Notes: generated from the letters alone by a model not told the origin. Positions 1-11,374 are shown, counted from the first letter of the stretch. The stretch: 64,000 bases of DNA from Plutella xylostella (GCF_932276165.1 NC_064011.1:3055501-3119500), one strand, 5' to 3'. Program-made: numbers and translations.

Positions 1-95
1 TATGTTTTGACTTTCTGATTTCAGTTTTGGGCTTAGATATAACATGCTGCATATGCTGGTTTCGGCTTAGTTTACCCATTTTGCAACATTCTGTA
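1..95. repeat. MITE fragment, CAGGGTGTTGCAAAA family (one end)
   Basis: The right part of a small repeat that recurs through the window. It holds a 'gcttagatataacatgctgcatatgctggtttcggcttag' type block (also near 49600 and 20730) and ends in a degenerate ttttgcaacattctgta terminus. Intact copies end TTGCAACACCCTG next to TA, which fits a Tc1/mariner-type MITE with a TA target duplication. The left end is outside the window. Confidence 0.55.
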
Positions 96-648
96 TAAAA
101 TAAACAACGTAAAAACAACAACAACAACATTAAAACACGCAGCATAAGTTTTGAACGGCTAAGTCGATTTTAATCAAATTGCTTCTTAAACAGGGGCACA
201 CCATACAAAATTACACGTGGGGTAACAAAACCTATTTCCCAAAATAACAACATATTGGAAAAAAAATCGCTTCGAAGAGTAAGCTAGCTTTATCAACATG
301 GTGAAAGGATTATCGAGTCAGTTTAGTTTCAGTCGCTGACTGCCCAGAGTGCTTCGGCATATTTAAGGAACAGGTGATACGCCACTGGAGAAGGTTCTTT
401 TCATGCACCACACCCCTTTTTTGTAAGCTAAAGTGACCTCAGTTTTTTTGCTATCTAGGCACTCGTACGAATGCCGACGAAGTTTTAAGCCCGTGTACAG
501 TTTGTGTTGATGAATTATTTCGATGAAACAGTTCAATGTTTTATTGAAGAACTAGGAAATAATAAAAATCTCTAGAAAATGTTTTTCTTAGATACCGTGA
601 GTTGTAGTTGTTAAACACATAGTTAATATGATACTTTTTTATTTCGCA
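96..648. other. Intergenic stretch, no gene seen
   Basis: AT-rich sequence with short A runs and an (aac)n stretch near 105-130. No ORF with recognisable protein content, no splice-flanked coding block and no repeat that I could match elsewhere in the window. Confidence 0.5.
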
Positions 649-1569
649 ATAGTTATTCCCGCGAGCTTAGCTTCGCCATAAAAAGTTTTCCCGTGGGGAT
701 TCTGGGATAAAAAGTAGCCTATATTCTTTCTCAGGGTCTAGACCAGGGATGCACAGACTTATCAAGACTAGGGGCCACTCGGACAAAATATGAACTGATG
801 GCGGGCCGCAGAAGTATAGGTAATTAAAGACAATAAAGAATTGATCATAATGTTACAACTGAAAAAGAATTGATTAATTTTGAAGCGTGGCGCTACATAG
901 TGCTTACCATTTTTTTTATTTGGCTTAAATTTACTCGTAAAACTGCTTCCAAACATCCGTTTGCAATGCGGTTTCGATTTTTTTGTCGATTTAGTATTGA
1001 AAAGGTTTTTTCATATATAGGTACCTCCAAATAAGCTAGCACATTTTTAGAGCAGAGTTTATACGCAACTCTTTGTACCTAATGAAAGTTCAGTAATTTT
1101 CTTTCGTTGAATTTGTTGCGTAAATCTTGGTCGTTTTAAATGTCGATAATTTTTAACTGCATTGATCAGGATTTTATTTTTCCTAGACAGGCCTGGCTTT
1201 TCTGCCAGAAAAAAATCAATTTCTTCTACTTATTAAATTAAGAAATCGTTCCAGTGTCAATCCACGACTTAGCCACCTTATTTCTGTATAATACAATAAA
1301 TATCTATATTCGCTTTCGATGTCATCAAGTGATTGAGTACTTTTTTAGAATTAAATATTTTTGAATGTACGAGAGTATTATTTTTGCTGTCCGCGGGCCA
1401 CCAGTATTCGACCGGCGGGCCGCATGCGGCCCGCGGGCCGCGGTCTGTGCATCCCTGGTCTAGACCATATGTATACGAAATAACATTCAAATCCGTTCAG
1501 TAGTTTTGACGTGAAAGAGTAACAGACAGACAGACACAGTTACTTTCGCATTTATAATATTAGTTAGGA
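649..1569 (-). mobile_element. Helitron-like element, interrupted by a hAT-like insertion
   Basis: Minus-strand copy of the family that begins TCCTAACTAATATTAT and ends GGGAACAGCTAG. The 3' part is at 649-743 and the 5' part at 1458-1569, and the two halves match continuous copies such as 3376-3584. The break lies exactly inside the conserved 'ggtctagacc' block, where an unrelated 714-bp element has inserted. The family has no coding capacity and carries an internal (CTGT)n stretch. TC start, CTAG end and insertion between A and T are Helitron hallmarks. No Rep/helicase is present here. Confidence 0.8.
744..1457. mobile_element. Non-autonomous hAT-like transposon
   Basis: A 714-bp element with perfect 15-bp terminal inverted repeats (CAGGGATGCACAGAC) flanked on both sides by the same 8 bases, gtctagac, at 736-743 and 1458-1465. 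An 8-bp target duplication is the signature of the hAT superfamily. The right end has a GC-rich block of ggcccgc/gcgggcc repeats around 1392-1442, which contrasts with the AT-rich body. No intact transposase ORF is visible; the short ORFs inside show no hAT motif I recognise, so it is non-autonomous or decayed. Confidence 0.8.
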
Positions 1570-1875
1570 TTAGGATGCGTAAAAATATAGGTACCTACTA
1601 TAAAGAAAAAAATATACACCACCGTTAATCGAAATCTGCCTTTTGGTTCCGGTAAAAATGTTGACGATAATATGGTAACAGAAAACTTAATTAATAAAAA
1701 AAAACTGTCAGTTATCGCATCAATGAAACATGCATGTTTCGGTGGGAGAACAAATTAAAATTGTCACTAGTTTTTGCGGTAAAAATAAAAGATACCTATA
1801 ACAAAAAGTTCGTAACTTTAATCTGTAAAAGTTTTTGTTTTTCGGCGTTTTTGTTTTAAAATGTAGGTACCGTGC
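1570..1875. other. Intergenic stretch, no gene seen
   Basis: AT-rich sequence between the Helitron-like copy and the RTE-like fragment, with several A runs. Nothing coding or repeated was recognised. Confidence 0.45.
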
Positions 1876-1879
1876 CACC

Positions 1880-2128
1880 ACCGACACATTCGTCATTATC
1901 ATCATCAGCCTATAGCAGTCCACTGCCGGGGGGGTATGCCTCTCCCAAAACACGCCTTTGGATGCGATCTATACCTTTCCGCATCCAATCATTACCACTA
2001 TTACCAGCAATCTTTCGCAAGTCGTCACCCCATCTAGCCTCCTACACTACTGTACCTATGTCACTCCAAATCACCCCATCGGTTATCGGTTCTTCGACAG
2101 TTGTGACCATCCTACTGTCACTTAAGCT
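1880..2128 (-). mobile_element. RTE-like LINE 3' fragment, decayed
   Basis: Read on the minus strand it ends with a cagtggactgct...ggctgatgatgat tail, the style of 3' ends of RTE-clade non-LTR retrotransposons in insects. The preceding part resembles the C-terminal coding region (compare 47346-47520) but is broken. The assignment rests on the characteristic tail and on similarity to the other copies in this window. Confidence 0.5.
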
Positions 2129-2262
2129 GACCGACATATTAATCATCAATCCTTAGCAGCATTGCTTATCTGTCAGATCGATACAAGTTACGTCCGATTT
2201 GACAGATAATCGATGCTCCTAAAGGATAGCTGATTGCTAATTATGTTCAGTGGTGGTAGCGC
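2129..2262. mobile_element. MITE, GCTGATTGCTAAT / ATTAATCATCAATCC family
   Basis: Short inverted-repeat element. The left part (accgacatattaatcatcaatccttagcagcattgcttatc) is complementary to the right part (gatgctcc..ggatagctgattgctaatta). A second copy lies at 32582-32734 and a one-ended copy at about 59925-59980. Confidence 0.5.
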
Positions 2263-2729
2263 CTCAGGTGTCTTTGATTAAGTTGATAGTCATTCGTTGA
2301 GTGTCATTCGTCCATAGGCACATAAGTATGGCCTAAAACCTGAAATAAATAAATGATTATATGTATTATCAAGTTCTTATTCTAAAATCATAATGAGCAT
2401 TAGCACTCGTTTCGATTACTCATCAAAATTGATTGAAACAAATGAATAGCTGAGAAAACATTATGGATAAAACATTGCAAAAAAAAAGCTAACGCACACA
2501 GTTCATAGTGGCCAAAATAATACACAGAAAAAAAATACACATACACAAACACGCACGCACACACCCAAATCCAAGGAGAATTTATCCAAATCAAACTTAG
2601 ACATTATTATCTTAGCTCAGAAACCTTACCCTTTTTCCACTCCGTTTTTCAGTCAATAGCTAAAATAATTTTGTTCTCATCAACATAAATTATCAAAATA
2701 ATATTGCTGTCTAAGCCAAATAAGGTTTT

Positions 2730-2730
<1 letters not shown>

Positions 2731-2781
<51 letters not shown>

Positions 2782-2783
2782 TC
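2731..2783. repeat. (CTTT)n microsatellite
   Basis: About 13 uninterrupted CTTT units directly before a MITE. Likely to vary in length between individuals. Confidence 0.95.
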
Positions 2784-2792
2784 AACATCATA

Positions 2793-3042
2793 CAGGGTGT
2801 TGCAAAAGTGGTATTATACTAATCCGAAAGAGGGTGACCTAGGGGGATTCTGATAAACTTTTGGAAAAACGCAAAAAAATGCTTTATAATCCATAGTAAA
2901 AATGGATGTCACTATTAATAATCTTTTTATGGAGAGTAATAAAACGGAATTTTCAAAAGCCTTTGAATTAAAGTTTTTTTACAATCCCTCCCTGAATCAC
3001 CCCCTTTCGGCTTATTACACTTACCATTTTTACATCACCCTG
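2793..3042. mobile_element. MITE, CAGGGTGTTGCAAAA family, near full length
   Basis: Starts TA|CAGGGTGTTGCAAAAGTGG and ends CATCACCCTG|TA, so TA flanks both ends as in Tc1/mariner-type elements. Inside are a 'ccgaaag..gggtgac' block and its complement 'gaatcaccccctttcggctta', which make the element quasi-palindromic. It has no coding capacity. The 103-codon ORF that crosses it is not a gene. Confidence 0.65.
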
Positions 3043-3375
3043 TACATAAACCGTCCGTGGCCACTTCAACCCAATTATGCCAGAATCTCCCCCAAGGGGG
3101 GTATTTGCAAGAGATATTGCACCAATGTATCATTATTATATAAAATCTGGCGGTCAGGTATTTCATTAACCACACTATCAGGGCCCGTGGGTGCAGTTGT
3201 TAATAGTTATTAAGATAAATAAACAGATATTATTTTTTTATGTTGACGTTAAAAACAAAAATATGCTCTCTCGCATAAACTGCCTACCACTCTACCCACA
3301 ACACCAAAGGTTAACTAGATGAAAATGCTATTAGCACTAAAGTAAATTTGTTGTGCAATAAAGGATTTATAAGTA

Positions 3376-3584
3376 ATAGCTGTTCCCGCGCGCTTCGCTT
3401 CGCCTTAAAAAGTTTTCCCGTGGGAATTCCGGGATAAAAAGTAGCCTATGTTCTTTCCCAGGGTCTAGACCGTATGTATACCAAATTTCATTCAAATCCG
3501 TTCAGTAGTTTTGGCGTGAAAGAGTAACAGACAGACAGACAGACAGACACAGTTACTTTCGCATTTATAATATTAGTTATAGGA
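3376..3584 (-). mobile_element. Helitron-like element (copy 2)
   Basis: Nearly complete 209-bp minus-strand copy: tagctgttcccgcgcgcttcg at the 3' end, a GACA/CTGT tetranucleotide run near the 5' end, then tattagttatagga. Non-coding. Confidence 0.8.
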
Positions 3585-3680
3585 TAAAAAAAAGTTACGG
3601 ATAAATAAGGTCTCATCCGCTTAATCGAGAGGTTGTGGGTCCTGACATGTACTAAGGAATTATTTGTACAATAATTTTAT

Positions 3681-3876
3681 TCAAACTAATATTAGAAATA
3701 CGAAAGTAACTGTGTCTGTCTGTCTGTTACTCTTTCACGCCAAAACTTCTGAACGGATTTGAATAAAATTGGTATACATACGGTCTAGACCCTGGGAAAA
3801 AACATAGGCTATTTTTTATCCCGGAATTCCCACGGGAAAACTTTTTAGGCGAAGCGAAGCGCGCGGGAACAGCTAG
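3681..3876 (+). mobile_element. Helitron-like element (copy 3)
   Basis: Plus-strand copy with a degraded 5' end (tcaaactaatattag), three CTGT units, the conserved 'ggtctagaccctggga' block and a 3' end gcgcgcgggaacagctag followed by T. Confidence 0.8.
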
Positions 3877-4039
3877 TACCATATATATGCTCTTATTTTG
3901 AAGAAAAATATCGCGATCCTAAGGAAATCATTAAGATTCGACTTAAATGAAAATGTACCCTCAGTGAGAATTTTCAAAAGTCAATGTACAAAAGTTGTTC
4001 AATATTAACCCCCCCGTGTCACCCCCTTTCGGCTTACTA

Positions 4040-4247
4040 TCCTAACTAATATTATAAATGCGAAAGTAACTGTGTCTGTCTGTCTGTCTGTCTGTTACTC
4101 TTTCACGCCAAAACTACTGAACGGATTTGAATGAAATTTGGTATACATACGGTCTAGACCCTGGGAAAGAACATAGGCTACTTTTTATCCCGGAATTCCC
4201 ACGGGGAAACCTTTTTAAGGCGAAGCGAAGCGCGCGGGAACAGCTAG
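4040..4247 (+). mobile_element. Helitron-like element (copy 4), intact ends
   Basis: Begins TCCTAACTAATATTATAAAT and ends GGGAACAGCTAG, preceded by A and followed by T, the AT target usage expected for Helitrons. Contains about five CTGT units. Third copy within 900 bp. Confidence 0.85.
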
Positions 4248-4542
4248 TAGGTAATATGCTTACCACTTATATACCTACAATTACCTAGGTACCTACGGTT
4301 AAAGAGGTATTATATTTATGGAATCGCCGTCAACTCAGCATTTATAATGATTATCCCCTTAAATTATAATTACGAGAAATGCGCACCGCTATAATATTAG
4401 TTAATTTAATGGTACCGTTTCATGTTAATTGAAATATTAATTGGTATCGAATAGAAATCACGTTTCGTTATTCCCAACAGTTTTCAATTAAGACTAAGTG
4501 ATTCTAACATTAATTGATTCTTGTTACTGGAAGCCTATGACT

Positions 4543-4885
4543 GAGAGCGGTGGTAGATCAGTCGGGTAAGCGCCCGCTTCTCACGCCAGAGATGCGGGTT
4601 CGAATCCCAGCGCTGACATATGTACCAATGAGTTCTTTGAATTTAAGTACAATGTATACCATCGCTCTTAGGATGAAGGAAAACATCGTGAGGAAACCTG
4701 CATATCTAGATTTAGCACATCTAGATATGTGAACCCACCAACCCGCAGTGGACCAGCGTGGTGGGAAATGGTCCAAGCTTAGGAAGGCAGTTTAGACCTT
4801 GGGGATATGCACCACGGTTCCACTCGAGAGAGCCAGGTGCAGGTACTTTCACCCCCACAGAGAATATAATAGAATAGCATGAATT
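4543..4885 (+). mobile_element. tRNA-derived SINE, family A
   Basis: The head has a Pol III box A-like segment (tggtagatcagtcgggtaag) and box B (gggttcgaatccc) at about 4552-4612. Then come a body with the 'gaaggaaaacatcgtgagga' module, the 'agatatgtgaacccaccaac' block and a tail of agaatataatagaatag repeats. Other copies: 33859-34022, 54010-54293, 58519-58755. The tRNA-like head is degenerate and extended, so it is a SINE promoter and not a functional tRNA. Confidence 0.8.
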
Positions 4886-5220
4886 GAATTGCGGCATTTT
4901 TTTTTGGCATTGAAACTGAAGTTCAAGGTCATTATGTCAAAACGAATCGCTATGTAAATATGAATAGGGTGACAATGAAATTTTAATATTTATTTAATAA
5001 AACGATTTTATGTTGGTCAGATAAAAACAAATAAAATACGTTTTTTAATGTCTTATCGTGTTCAGCTTCATCAGCTGTATCTACCGTTTCCCGCTCCAAC
5101 GCAACCAAGTTAACACCCTGTATAATAATAGCCTATGACTGGTTGAATCTAACCGACGTCAGAAAAAAAGAGTAGGTTCTTCTATGGTAAGTAGTAGGTA
5201 TTTCAAATTGGGTCCCATAT
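4886..5220. other. Intergenic stretch with a MITE end
   Basis: No gene. A terminus of the CAGGGTG MITE family (aacaccctgta) lies at about 5111-5121. Confidence 0.4.
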
Positions 5221-5223
5221 TCA

Positions 5224-5405
5224 GGGTGTTGAAAAAGTGGTATAGTACTGAAGCCGAAAGTGGGTCATTAATTTCTGAATAGCTTTTGCTCTATGACTTT
5301 ACGAAATTGACGAATAAAAAATCTACTTCCCATAATATTATAGTAAAACGTCACGCGACCAAAGATTTTTTCAATGGAGAATAAAAATATTTTTTTTCCT
5401 GTCGT
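5224..5405. mobile_element. MITE fragment, CAGGGTGTTG family
   Basis: Begins cagggtgttgaaaaagtggta and continues with the 'gaagccgaaagtgggtca' and 'cacgcgaccaaagat' blocks typical of longer members. The right end was not found. Confidence 0.5.
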
Positions 5406-5637
5406 CCTATATTACCTCAATACTCGATTATGGCACCAACTGTACCCACTATCGACGGAAAGATTCACTATAAACAAACTCCTATATATCCATATCCATT
5501 ACTTACGAGTGTATCCAAATGTTACACAAATGGATGGAAAATAACGCGTACTGATGACATGAGAGTGACAGTGACAAATTGTGTCTGTGATCCCGAGTCA
5601 CTTAGAGAGGAGTGACGGAGTATGATAATAATACGAC

Positions 5638-5715
5638 GACAGAATGGTGCAGTGGATAGTGCCCTATGTCGAAGGTTCTGGGTTCGATCCCGGCCGCTAG
5701 GACAAATATTTTTTA
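5638..5715 (+). mobile_element. SINE head fragment (tRNA-like)
   Basis: agaatggtgcagtggatagtg followed by gggttcgatcccggc: box A-like and box B-like segments about 35 bases apart. The body is short or lost. Too degenerate to fold as a tRNA. Confidence 0.45.
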
Positions 5716-5751
5716 TACTTACAGTAGGTATATTATGTGTAAGTATGAAAA

Positions 5752-5921
5752 GTGGGTTTTTAAATCTCAGATACTTACTAAATTGACAGATATTGAACGG
5801 TTCATCAACAGTCGATTGTCCCGCGATTAAGTGACGTATCGTTCTATTGGCGTTTGCGGGATAATCGACTGTTGATGAACCGTTCAGAATCTGTTAATTT
5901 AGAATCAGAAATTGAAAAAAC
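5752..5921. mobile_element. Palindromic MITE, AATCTCAGATACT family
   Basis: Long inverted repeat: left arm 'aatctcagatacttactaaattgacagat..gaacggttcatcaacagtcgattgtcccgc', right arm its complement ending 'gaaccgttcagaatctgttaatttaga'. Other copies at 12682-12814 and 22823-22983. Non-coding foldback element. Confidence 0.7.
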
Positions 5922-6600
5922 GTATACTTTCAAACTTCTATCGATGATGATTGCAGAAAAAACACCCTGATTTCTTCAAAGATATTCTTCATAAAAGGAA
6001 AGTCAGTGACAAATTTTCCACCCGAATCCTTACACGGAAAATCATGGCGGCTTCCGGCCACCGATCACCGGAAGCGGTCGCGATTCCGGCGCACGTCATT
6101 TCCGGTTTATGGCTTGAACACCGCAAGGCGGGCTCTATGGTTTGTCGATCATTGAATAGTTTTGTTTGTGGTTTTCTCTGCGACGACGTAAACATTTGTT
6201 GTGCAAAGAAAATTAATTGAAATTATAGGGATTTTCAATGGCTGAGTATATGAAGAAACGTTATGAACTTTATGAAACATTGGAACTATAATTGTTGGTT
6301 TTTCTCATATTTATGCATAACAATTTATTTATTTTTATTCTACTTTGTTGGATAATTTATCACAAACTTACTGATTGATAAGTACTTTTTTCTTTTTCTT
6401 TTGTCAGTTAATTTTATTGTAGTTAACTAATGTAAGATCATTCAATAACTTTAAATTCGCTAAGTTAATTTAGGGACACCTGTTATTAACTTTAAGCTGT
6501 GTGAAATTTATTATTGTTACGCTGATGGTATCCAGAATAAACACACACATATAAACATGATTGTAAAAACAATTTGTTTTAATATGTGTATTAAGTATGA
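5922..6600. other. Intergenic stretch, no gene supported
   Basis: Contains overlapping 68- and 89-codon ORFs on opposite strands around 5951-6220 over a GC-richer patch. Neither has recognisable content or flanking gene signals. The rest is AT-rich. Confidence 0.4.
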
Positions 6601-6611
6601 GCCTGAAAAAG

Positions 6612-6815
6612 AGCCTCTTACAGTGAAGGTAAATATCGTGAGGAAACCTTCACATCTAGATTCTAGATGTTTGCTCTAACTGCATTGTACTCATTCATAA
6701 ACGGCGATACGGCTCGCGCGCTATCACGTGAATACAAATTTAATGTCCAACGAAAAGCGGGTGACTCGCTTGTGACTAACCTCTGACTACCCCTTCGGGG
6801 ATTACAATCGTGAGG
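6612..6815 (+). mobile_element. SINE-like repeat, family C (5' truncated)
   Basis: Begins with the 'cagtgaaggtaaatatcgtgaggaaacct' module shared with SINE family A and continues with 'ggcgatacggctcgcg', 'gaaaagcgggtgactcgct' and 'ccccttcggggattaca'. Related copies at 15560-15775 and 36960-37085. Confidence 0.6.
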
Positions 6816-6845
6816 TATTGATTCCCTTTCTCTCAAACACGCTAT

Positions 6846-7245
6846 ACAGGGCTTTGCAAAACGTATAGTAAGTGGAAATCGGGTTACTCAGAGTGTCACC
6901 CTAAAGAATTTCTGTTCTACAACTTTTGGAAATTCACAAAAACAAACTTTTTCATAGAAACTTTGATGGCCATGCCACGTGACTATAATATTCGGCCAGG
7001 GACAAAGATAAACATGTATAAATTATGCAGCCTTACAACGTATCGGGTTATTCAATCTTGAAACATTGGAACAGTGAAATGGAAAATTCGTTTTTATACG
7101 CCAAAAACAAAGGCTCTGTCTATTATGTATAAAAACTGTTTGTTGATCCCGCTAAAATCTAAATTTATGAAAGAAAATTCTTTAATTTATTTGACCAGCT
7201 GAGTCACCCCCTTTCAGTTTAACATACCACTTATGAGATATCCTG
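6846..7245. mobile_element. MITE, CAGGGTGTTGCAAAA family, long member
   Basis: Starts cagggctttgcaaaacgtata and ends cttatgagatatcctg|ta. Inner blocks 'gggttactcagagtgtcaccc' and 'gagtcaccccctttcagttt' are partial complements, with 'cacgtgactataatattcgg' between them. Non-coding. Confidence 0.55.
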
Positions 7246-9230
7246 TATACCTATGGCTAATCTATTATTTAAATCACTGCGGTAGGCAAAATGTTTTTTG
7301 CTTACTTAGGCTTAGTAGGAAATAAAATAAAATATAATAAATAGTCATTTATTTCAGGCTAGACACCCATATTACAAACTTTAAGATTACAAGATATTAA
7401 TAATAGAAATGTACCCACCTACAGGTTTAAGAGAACACCACAATTTTTACCTAACTACTTTTAGACTGAAATCATATTTTTAAAACAAAGCGAAGCTTGC
7501 AGGAAAAAGCTACCTAGTTCCTAAAGCTTTAAAACGGAATATCTCAACTGAGAGCGAGACGTAATAAAATAATTAATCCTTCCGCCATTTTGTATTCCTA
7601 ACGTCAAGTTCCCCGCGTTAATTTCTTTTTAATTATTCGAGCACAAGAAATTCATTTTTGTTCCTACTTTAAATGTCATACTAATTTGTTTTTTTATGCT
7701 GTAAAAGGTCTCATTAGTATTTAATGGCCTGTCTGGGGTGGGGTTAGGGAGGTTTACCATTACGCCATTGAATTTAAATTCTTGTTAGCCTTTGAATTTA
7801 ATACCTACTATAAATATCAACTGTTTCAGATTAGCAGAGATGTTAACAAAACAAAAGCTAAATATCCGGACAGTAGTTAGTATATCATAACTTTGGCTTT
7901 GGCTGAACTAATTTAGATAAACTCTAAGTAATCTAATTTTAACTTTCGTTCAAGTGACATTTACAAACGGATGGATGAATGGATAGCGCAGTGGTAAGTG
8001 ACTGGCTGTTGTGCCAAGGGTCTCGTATTCGAAATATGATATTGATCGGTTAAAGGAACACCTTCCTTATTTCACTTTTAATTCAAAACCGATTTTGCAC
8101 TGGATATAGGTACCTAGGTATTTCCTTAGATAATATACTTACCCATCGCTTCTAGCTTAAAATCAAAGTTTACTTTAGTTAATTACCAGTAAATAAGTAG
8201 CACGATTTTTCGCAACAGAAACCAACGCAAAAACTCTATAAAAACGCGAGCAAATTACAATTTTATTATTCCTAGGAACCAGGTGTGGACGAAGGCGTGC
8301 AGTTTGAAAAACCTAGCGGTTTCCATTACCATAGAGGTGGGAAGTTTTCTTTTTAATTTAATCATGCAAAGGTTGGAGAGCGGCCAGCCGAGCTTTGTTT
8401 TCCTACCGTCCAATAATAATATGCAAATGTAAGCGGTTTCTAAAAAATATACTTATTTTTCCACCTTTTCGCTCGCTGCGTACAAATTGCCTCGATACGC
8501 CGCCGCCGTATAAAAGTGTATTAGCAAACGATCACGGTGTGAAAACCTTGCTGTGTGTTGGTGTTAGTTAATTATAACTGGGTTTCTCTCTTAAGTTAAC
8601 CGCTTTTTTATCGTTAGTTAGAAAAGCTTTTGGCTATTACTATTATGATGTAGCTGCTTAAGGGTGGACAGGACAGGTTTTGTGGGCATAGGTTGTGTGG
8701 TGATGTAAACTTTTTGAAAAGGTAAACTTTTCATTACAAGTAAGTACTTATTTACATAACGCGAAGAAAATAATAAGCCCCGTTGGCTGTCCTATCCGTT
8801 AAACCCAGTCCTACATCTAGAACACAAAGGCACAAAAGTAGAAGTACAAAACAAAAACGGACTTCCGGTAGTCCAGGGCCTGTGTGACGTCACATCCGGT
8901 AGGAAGCGACGCGTCCTCACGTGACTGAGTGACCGGAGGTAGGCTGCCGCGTTTGTCATCGCTTCCGGTTGCATTATGTATTATTACTGATAGGGTTATG
9001 TTATTAAATATTATTACGGGGAATGCCTGAAGTGTATTTATTGGTTGCAGTGTTTGCAGTGCTTAGAATAATGATTTTAGAAAGTAAATAGATAAATACA
9101 TAAGTTTCAATAAATAAGGGGTAAGGTCGCCTTTTGTTTGTCTCCGTTTTTTTTTAATTTATTCTATGAAAACTTTTTTAACAAATAGCACTCACGTTTT
9201 TTAAGTAGTATGTGAAGTCATCCTTACTTA
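7246..9230. other. Intergenic stretch, no gene seen
   Basis: Mostly unique AT-rich DNA. A tRNA-like SINE head remnant (gaatggatagcgcagtggtaag) is at about 7975-8040. A GC-richer patch at 8790-8980 carries an unremarkable 60-codon minus-strand ORF. No coding exon was recognised. Confidence 0.4.
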
Positions 9231-9457
9231 TCCTAACTAATATTATACATAAATGCGAAAGTAACTGTGTCTGTCTGTCTGTCTGTTACTCTTTCACGCC
9301 AAAACTACTGAACGGATTTGAATGAAATTTGGCATAAATACGGTCTAGACCCTGGGAAAGAACATAGGCTACTTTTTATCCCGGAATTCCCACGGGAAAA
9401 CTTTTTAAGGCGAAGCGAAACACGGATTGACACGAAGCGATTCGCGGGAACACCTAG
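9231..9457 (+). mobile_element. Helitron-like element (copy 5)
   Basis: Begins tcctaactaatattatac and ends ttcgcgggaacacctag. The 3' region carries an extra 'acacggattgacacgaagcg' segment relative to other copies, an internal duplication or small insertion before the terminal hairpin region. Confidence 0.8.
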
Positions 9458-9605
9458 TATTATTATAAACTTACAAAAACTCAGATTTTGTTTAAATCTT
9501 ACTTTTATGTAAAGTAAAGGATGTGCAAAAGAGGTAGTTAAGTAAGCCGCCTTTCAGCTTTGTTAAGAATGAGAATGACCGATGGCCGTCTCAGTCACAC
9601 ACACT

Positions 9606-9745
9606 TTTCGGTTTATTTATAAACACTTTATTGTATAATGATAGACACAGTTACAAAAATGGACTTAAAACTAGTAAGTATATACAGAGGCGGGCTTATT
9701 GCCAAGAAGCAATTTCTTCCAACCAACCTTTGTTTGGTGGAAAAC
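9606..9745 (-). mobile_element. LINE 3' end (CR1/Jockey-like tail)
   Basis: On the minus strand it reads ggaagaaattgcttcttggcaataagcccgcc, then a T/A-rich spacer and ataaagtg near the end. It matches the LINE tails at 32988 and 48610. The clade is inferred from the general form; no coding part is attached. Confidence 0.55.
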
Positions 9746-11159
9746 TAAAGTTCTTAAACTCCCTTAATACAATAAAAAGCTATAAGTACCTACTTGAATC
9801 AATTTAAGCAAAGAAAAAACAATGTGGAAAGTACCTAAACTAAAACAAACTACAAACTAAAAATACAAACTAACAACGTACCTATTTAACTTACATAAAT
9901 AATAATAATACAAATACACATAATACCTAAAATATATCCGCTATATTTATATAAATACATATATAACTATATAATATAATACATATTATTTACCAACCTA
10001 AGGTTTACTGTACCATTTTTGGAACCCCCTGTAGATAGTACCTACCTACAGTATTTTTCCATACCATAACTCTACGGAAAAACAATACCACATAGACGTA
10101 TCTACTATTTTTTCCATGTGTAAAAAAATACGAGACCAAACGTATTTTTTTACCGAATAATATATCTTTTTTTGTAAAAAAGATTTTTCTTTCCGCTAAA
10201 ATATGCCTCTATCTATGGCCACAACTCAATAAAACCACCTCATGCGTTATATTTTCCGCTCGGAGAGAAAAAAACTGTCGAACAACAAATATAATAAAAC
10301 GACACTGGTGTTGTGGTCAAACTGTAAAAGTTGGACTTTTAAATAACCCAGTTTTTTGATTCGCGTCTTTTATTTATTTTGCTGTGTTATACTTAACTAG
10401 CGCTTTACCTTTGGGCGTTATTTTGTAGAAACATACATTGGTAAAGTGTAAATTTGGAAGTTGAAATAAAGACTGATTTCGTTCGTCTTCGACGTTTTCA
10501 AACGTGTAGTTCGATTCCATAAATCCACCGGAACAGGATGGAAATTGAAATCGCAATCATAATTTGTCTAATTAAAACAATGCAAACAGGCGTATAACGA
10601 CTCAACGAGCCAGACATTCTGCAAACTGACATAATTGCTCAGTTTGTTTGCAACATTGCGCTAAATATGAGCAGGGATAGCTGCAAAAAATCCATTGAGC
10701 TGGACCATTATTAATTTACCTAATCACATTTTATTTTTTCGTTCTTACAAGAGAAATAAGCATGGTCAAAATGTACAATTTCAATATTATTTCGGAGACT
10801 TATACTAAGTAAAGGAGATATTCACTTTAAATAACTATTACCTATCGTGAAAAACCTTCTAAAGCCGACAAAAAACCGGACATTTGCGGTATTCCACAAA
10901 CGCGTGGTTTACCGGCAACACTTATAAAGGACGGTGGCAAAGAAAAATGTTGGCAGCCTGCAACCCAGATAATGTCAATTAGGAAAGATGTATGGTTTAT
11001 ACACAGTAGTGTGTGGGATTAAGGTCTTTTACTCGCTTATCCTTTCTTCAAGGTTAACATTTTAACCTAACTGAAGTTAAAAACATGTGACACTTTGAAA
11101 CGATTTTGACAATGTAGATACGTCATCAAAATGTGTTATGAACAGACAGTTATATTATA
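9746..11159. other. Intergenic stretch, no gene seen
   Basis: Strongly AT-rich, including a tata-rich run at 9895-9990. A 60-codon minus-strand ORF at 10374-10556 has no recognisable features. Confidence 0.4.
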
Positions 11160-11310
11160 CTAGCTGTTCCCGCGCGCTTCGCTTCGCATTAAAAAGTTTT
11201 CCCGTGGGAATTCCGGGATAAAAAGTAGCCTATGTTATTTCCCAGGGTCTAGACCTTACGTATACCAAATTACATTCAAATCCGTTCAGTAGTTTTGGCG
11301 TGAAAGAGTA

Positions 11311-11341
<31 letters not shown>

Positions 11342-11374
11342 CAGTTACTTTCGCATTTATAATATTAGTTAGGA
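11160..11374 (-). mobile_element. Helitron-like element (copy 6), intact ends
   Basis: Minus-strand copy from ctagctgttcccgcgcgctt to aatattagttagga, with the longest tetranucleotide run in the set (about seven to eight GACA units). Confidence 0.85.

Noticed and set aside
4543..4620. True tRNA gene
   Set aside because: Box A and box B are present but the acceptor stem does not form and the sequence continues into a repeated SINE body. The same holds for 22411, 48863, 52218, 54010 and 58519.
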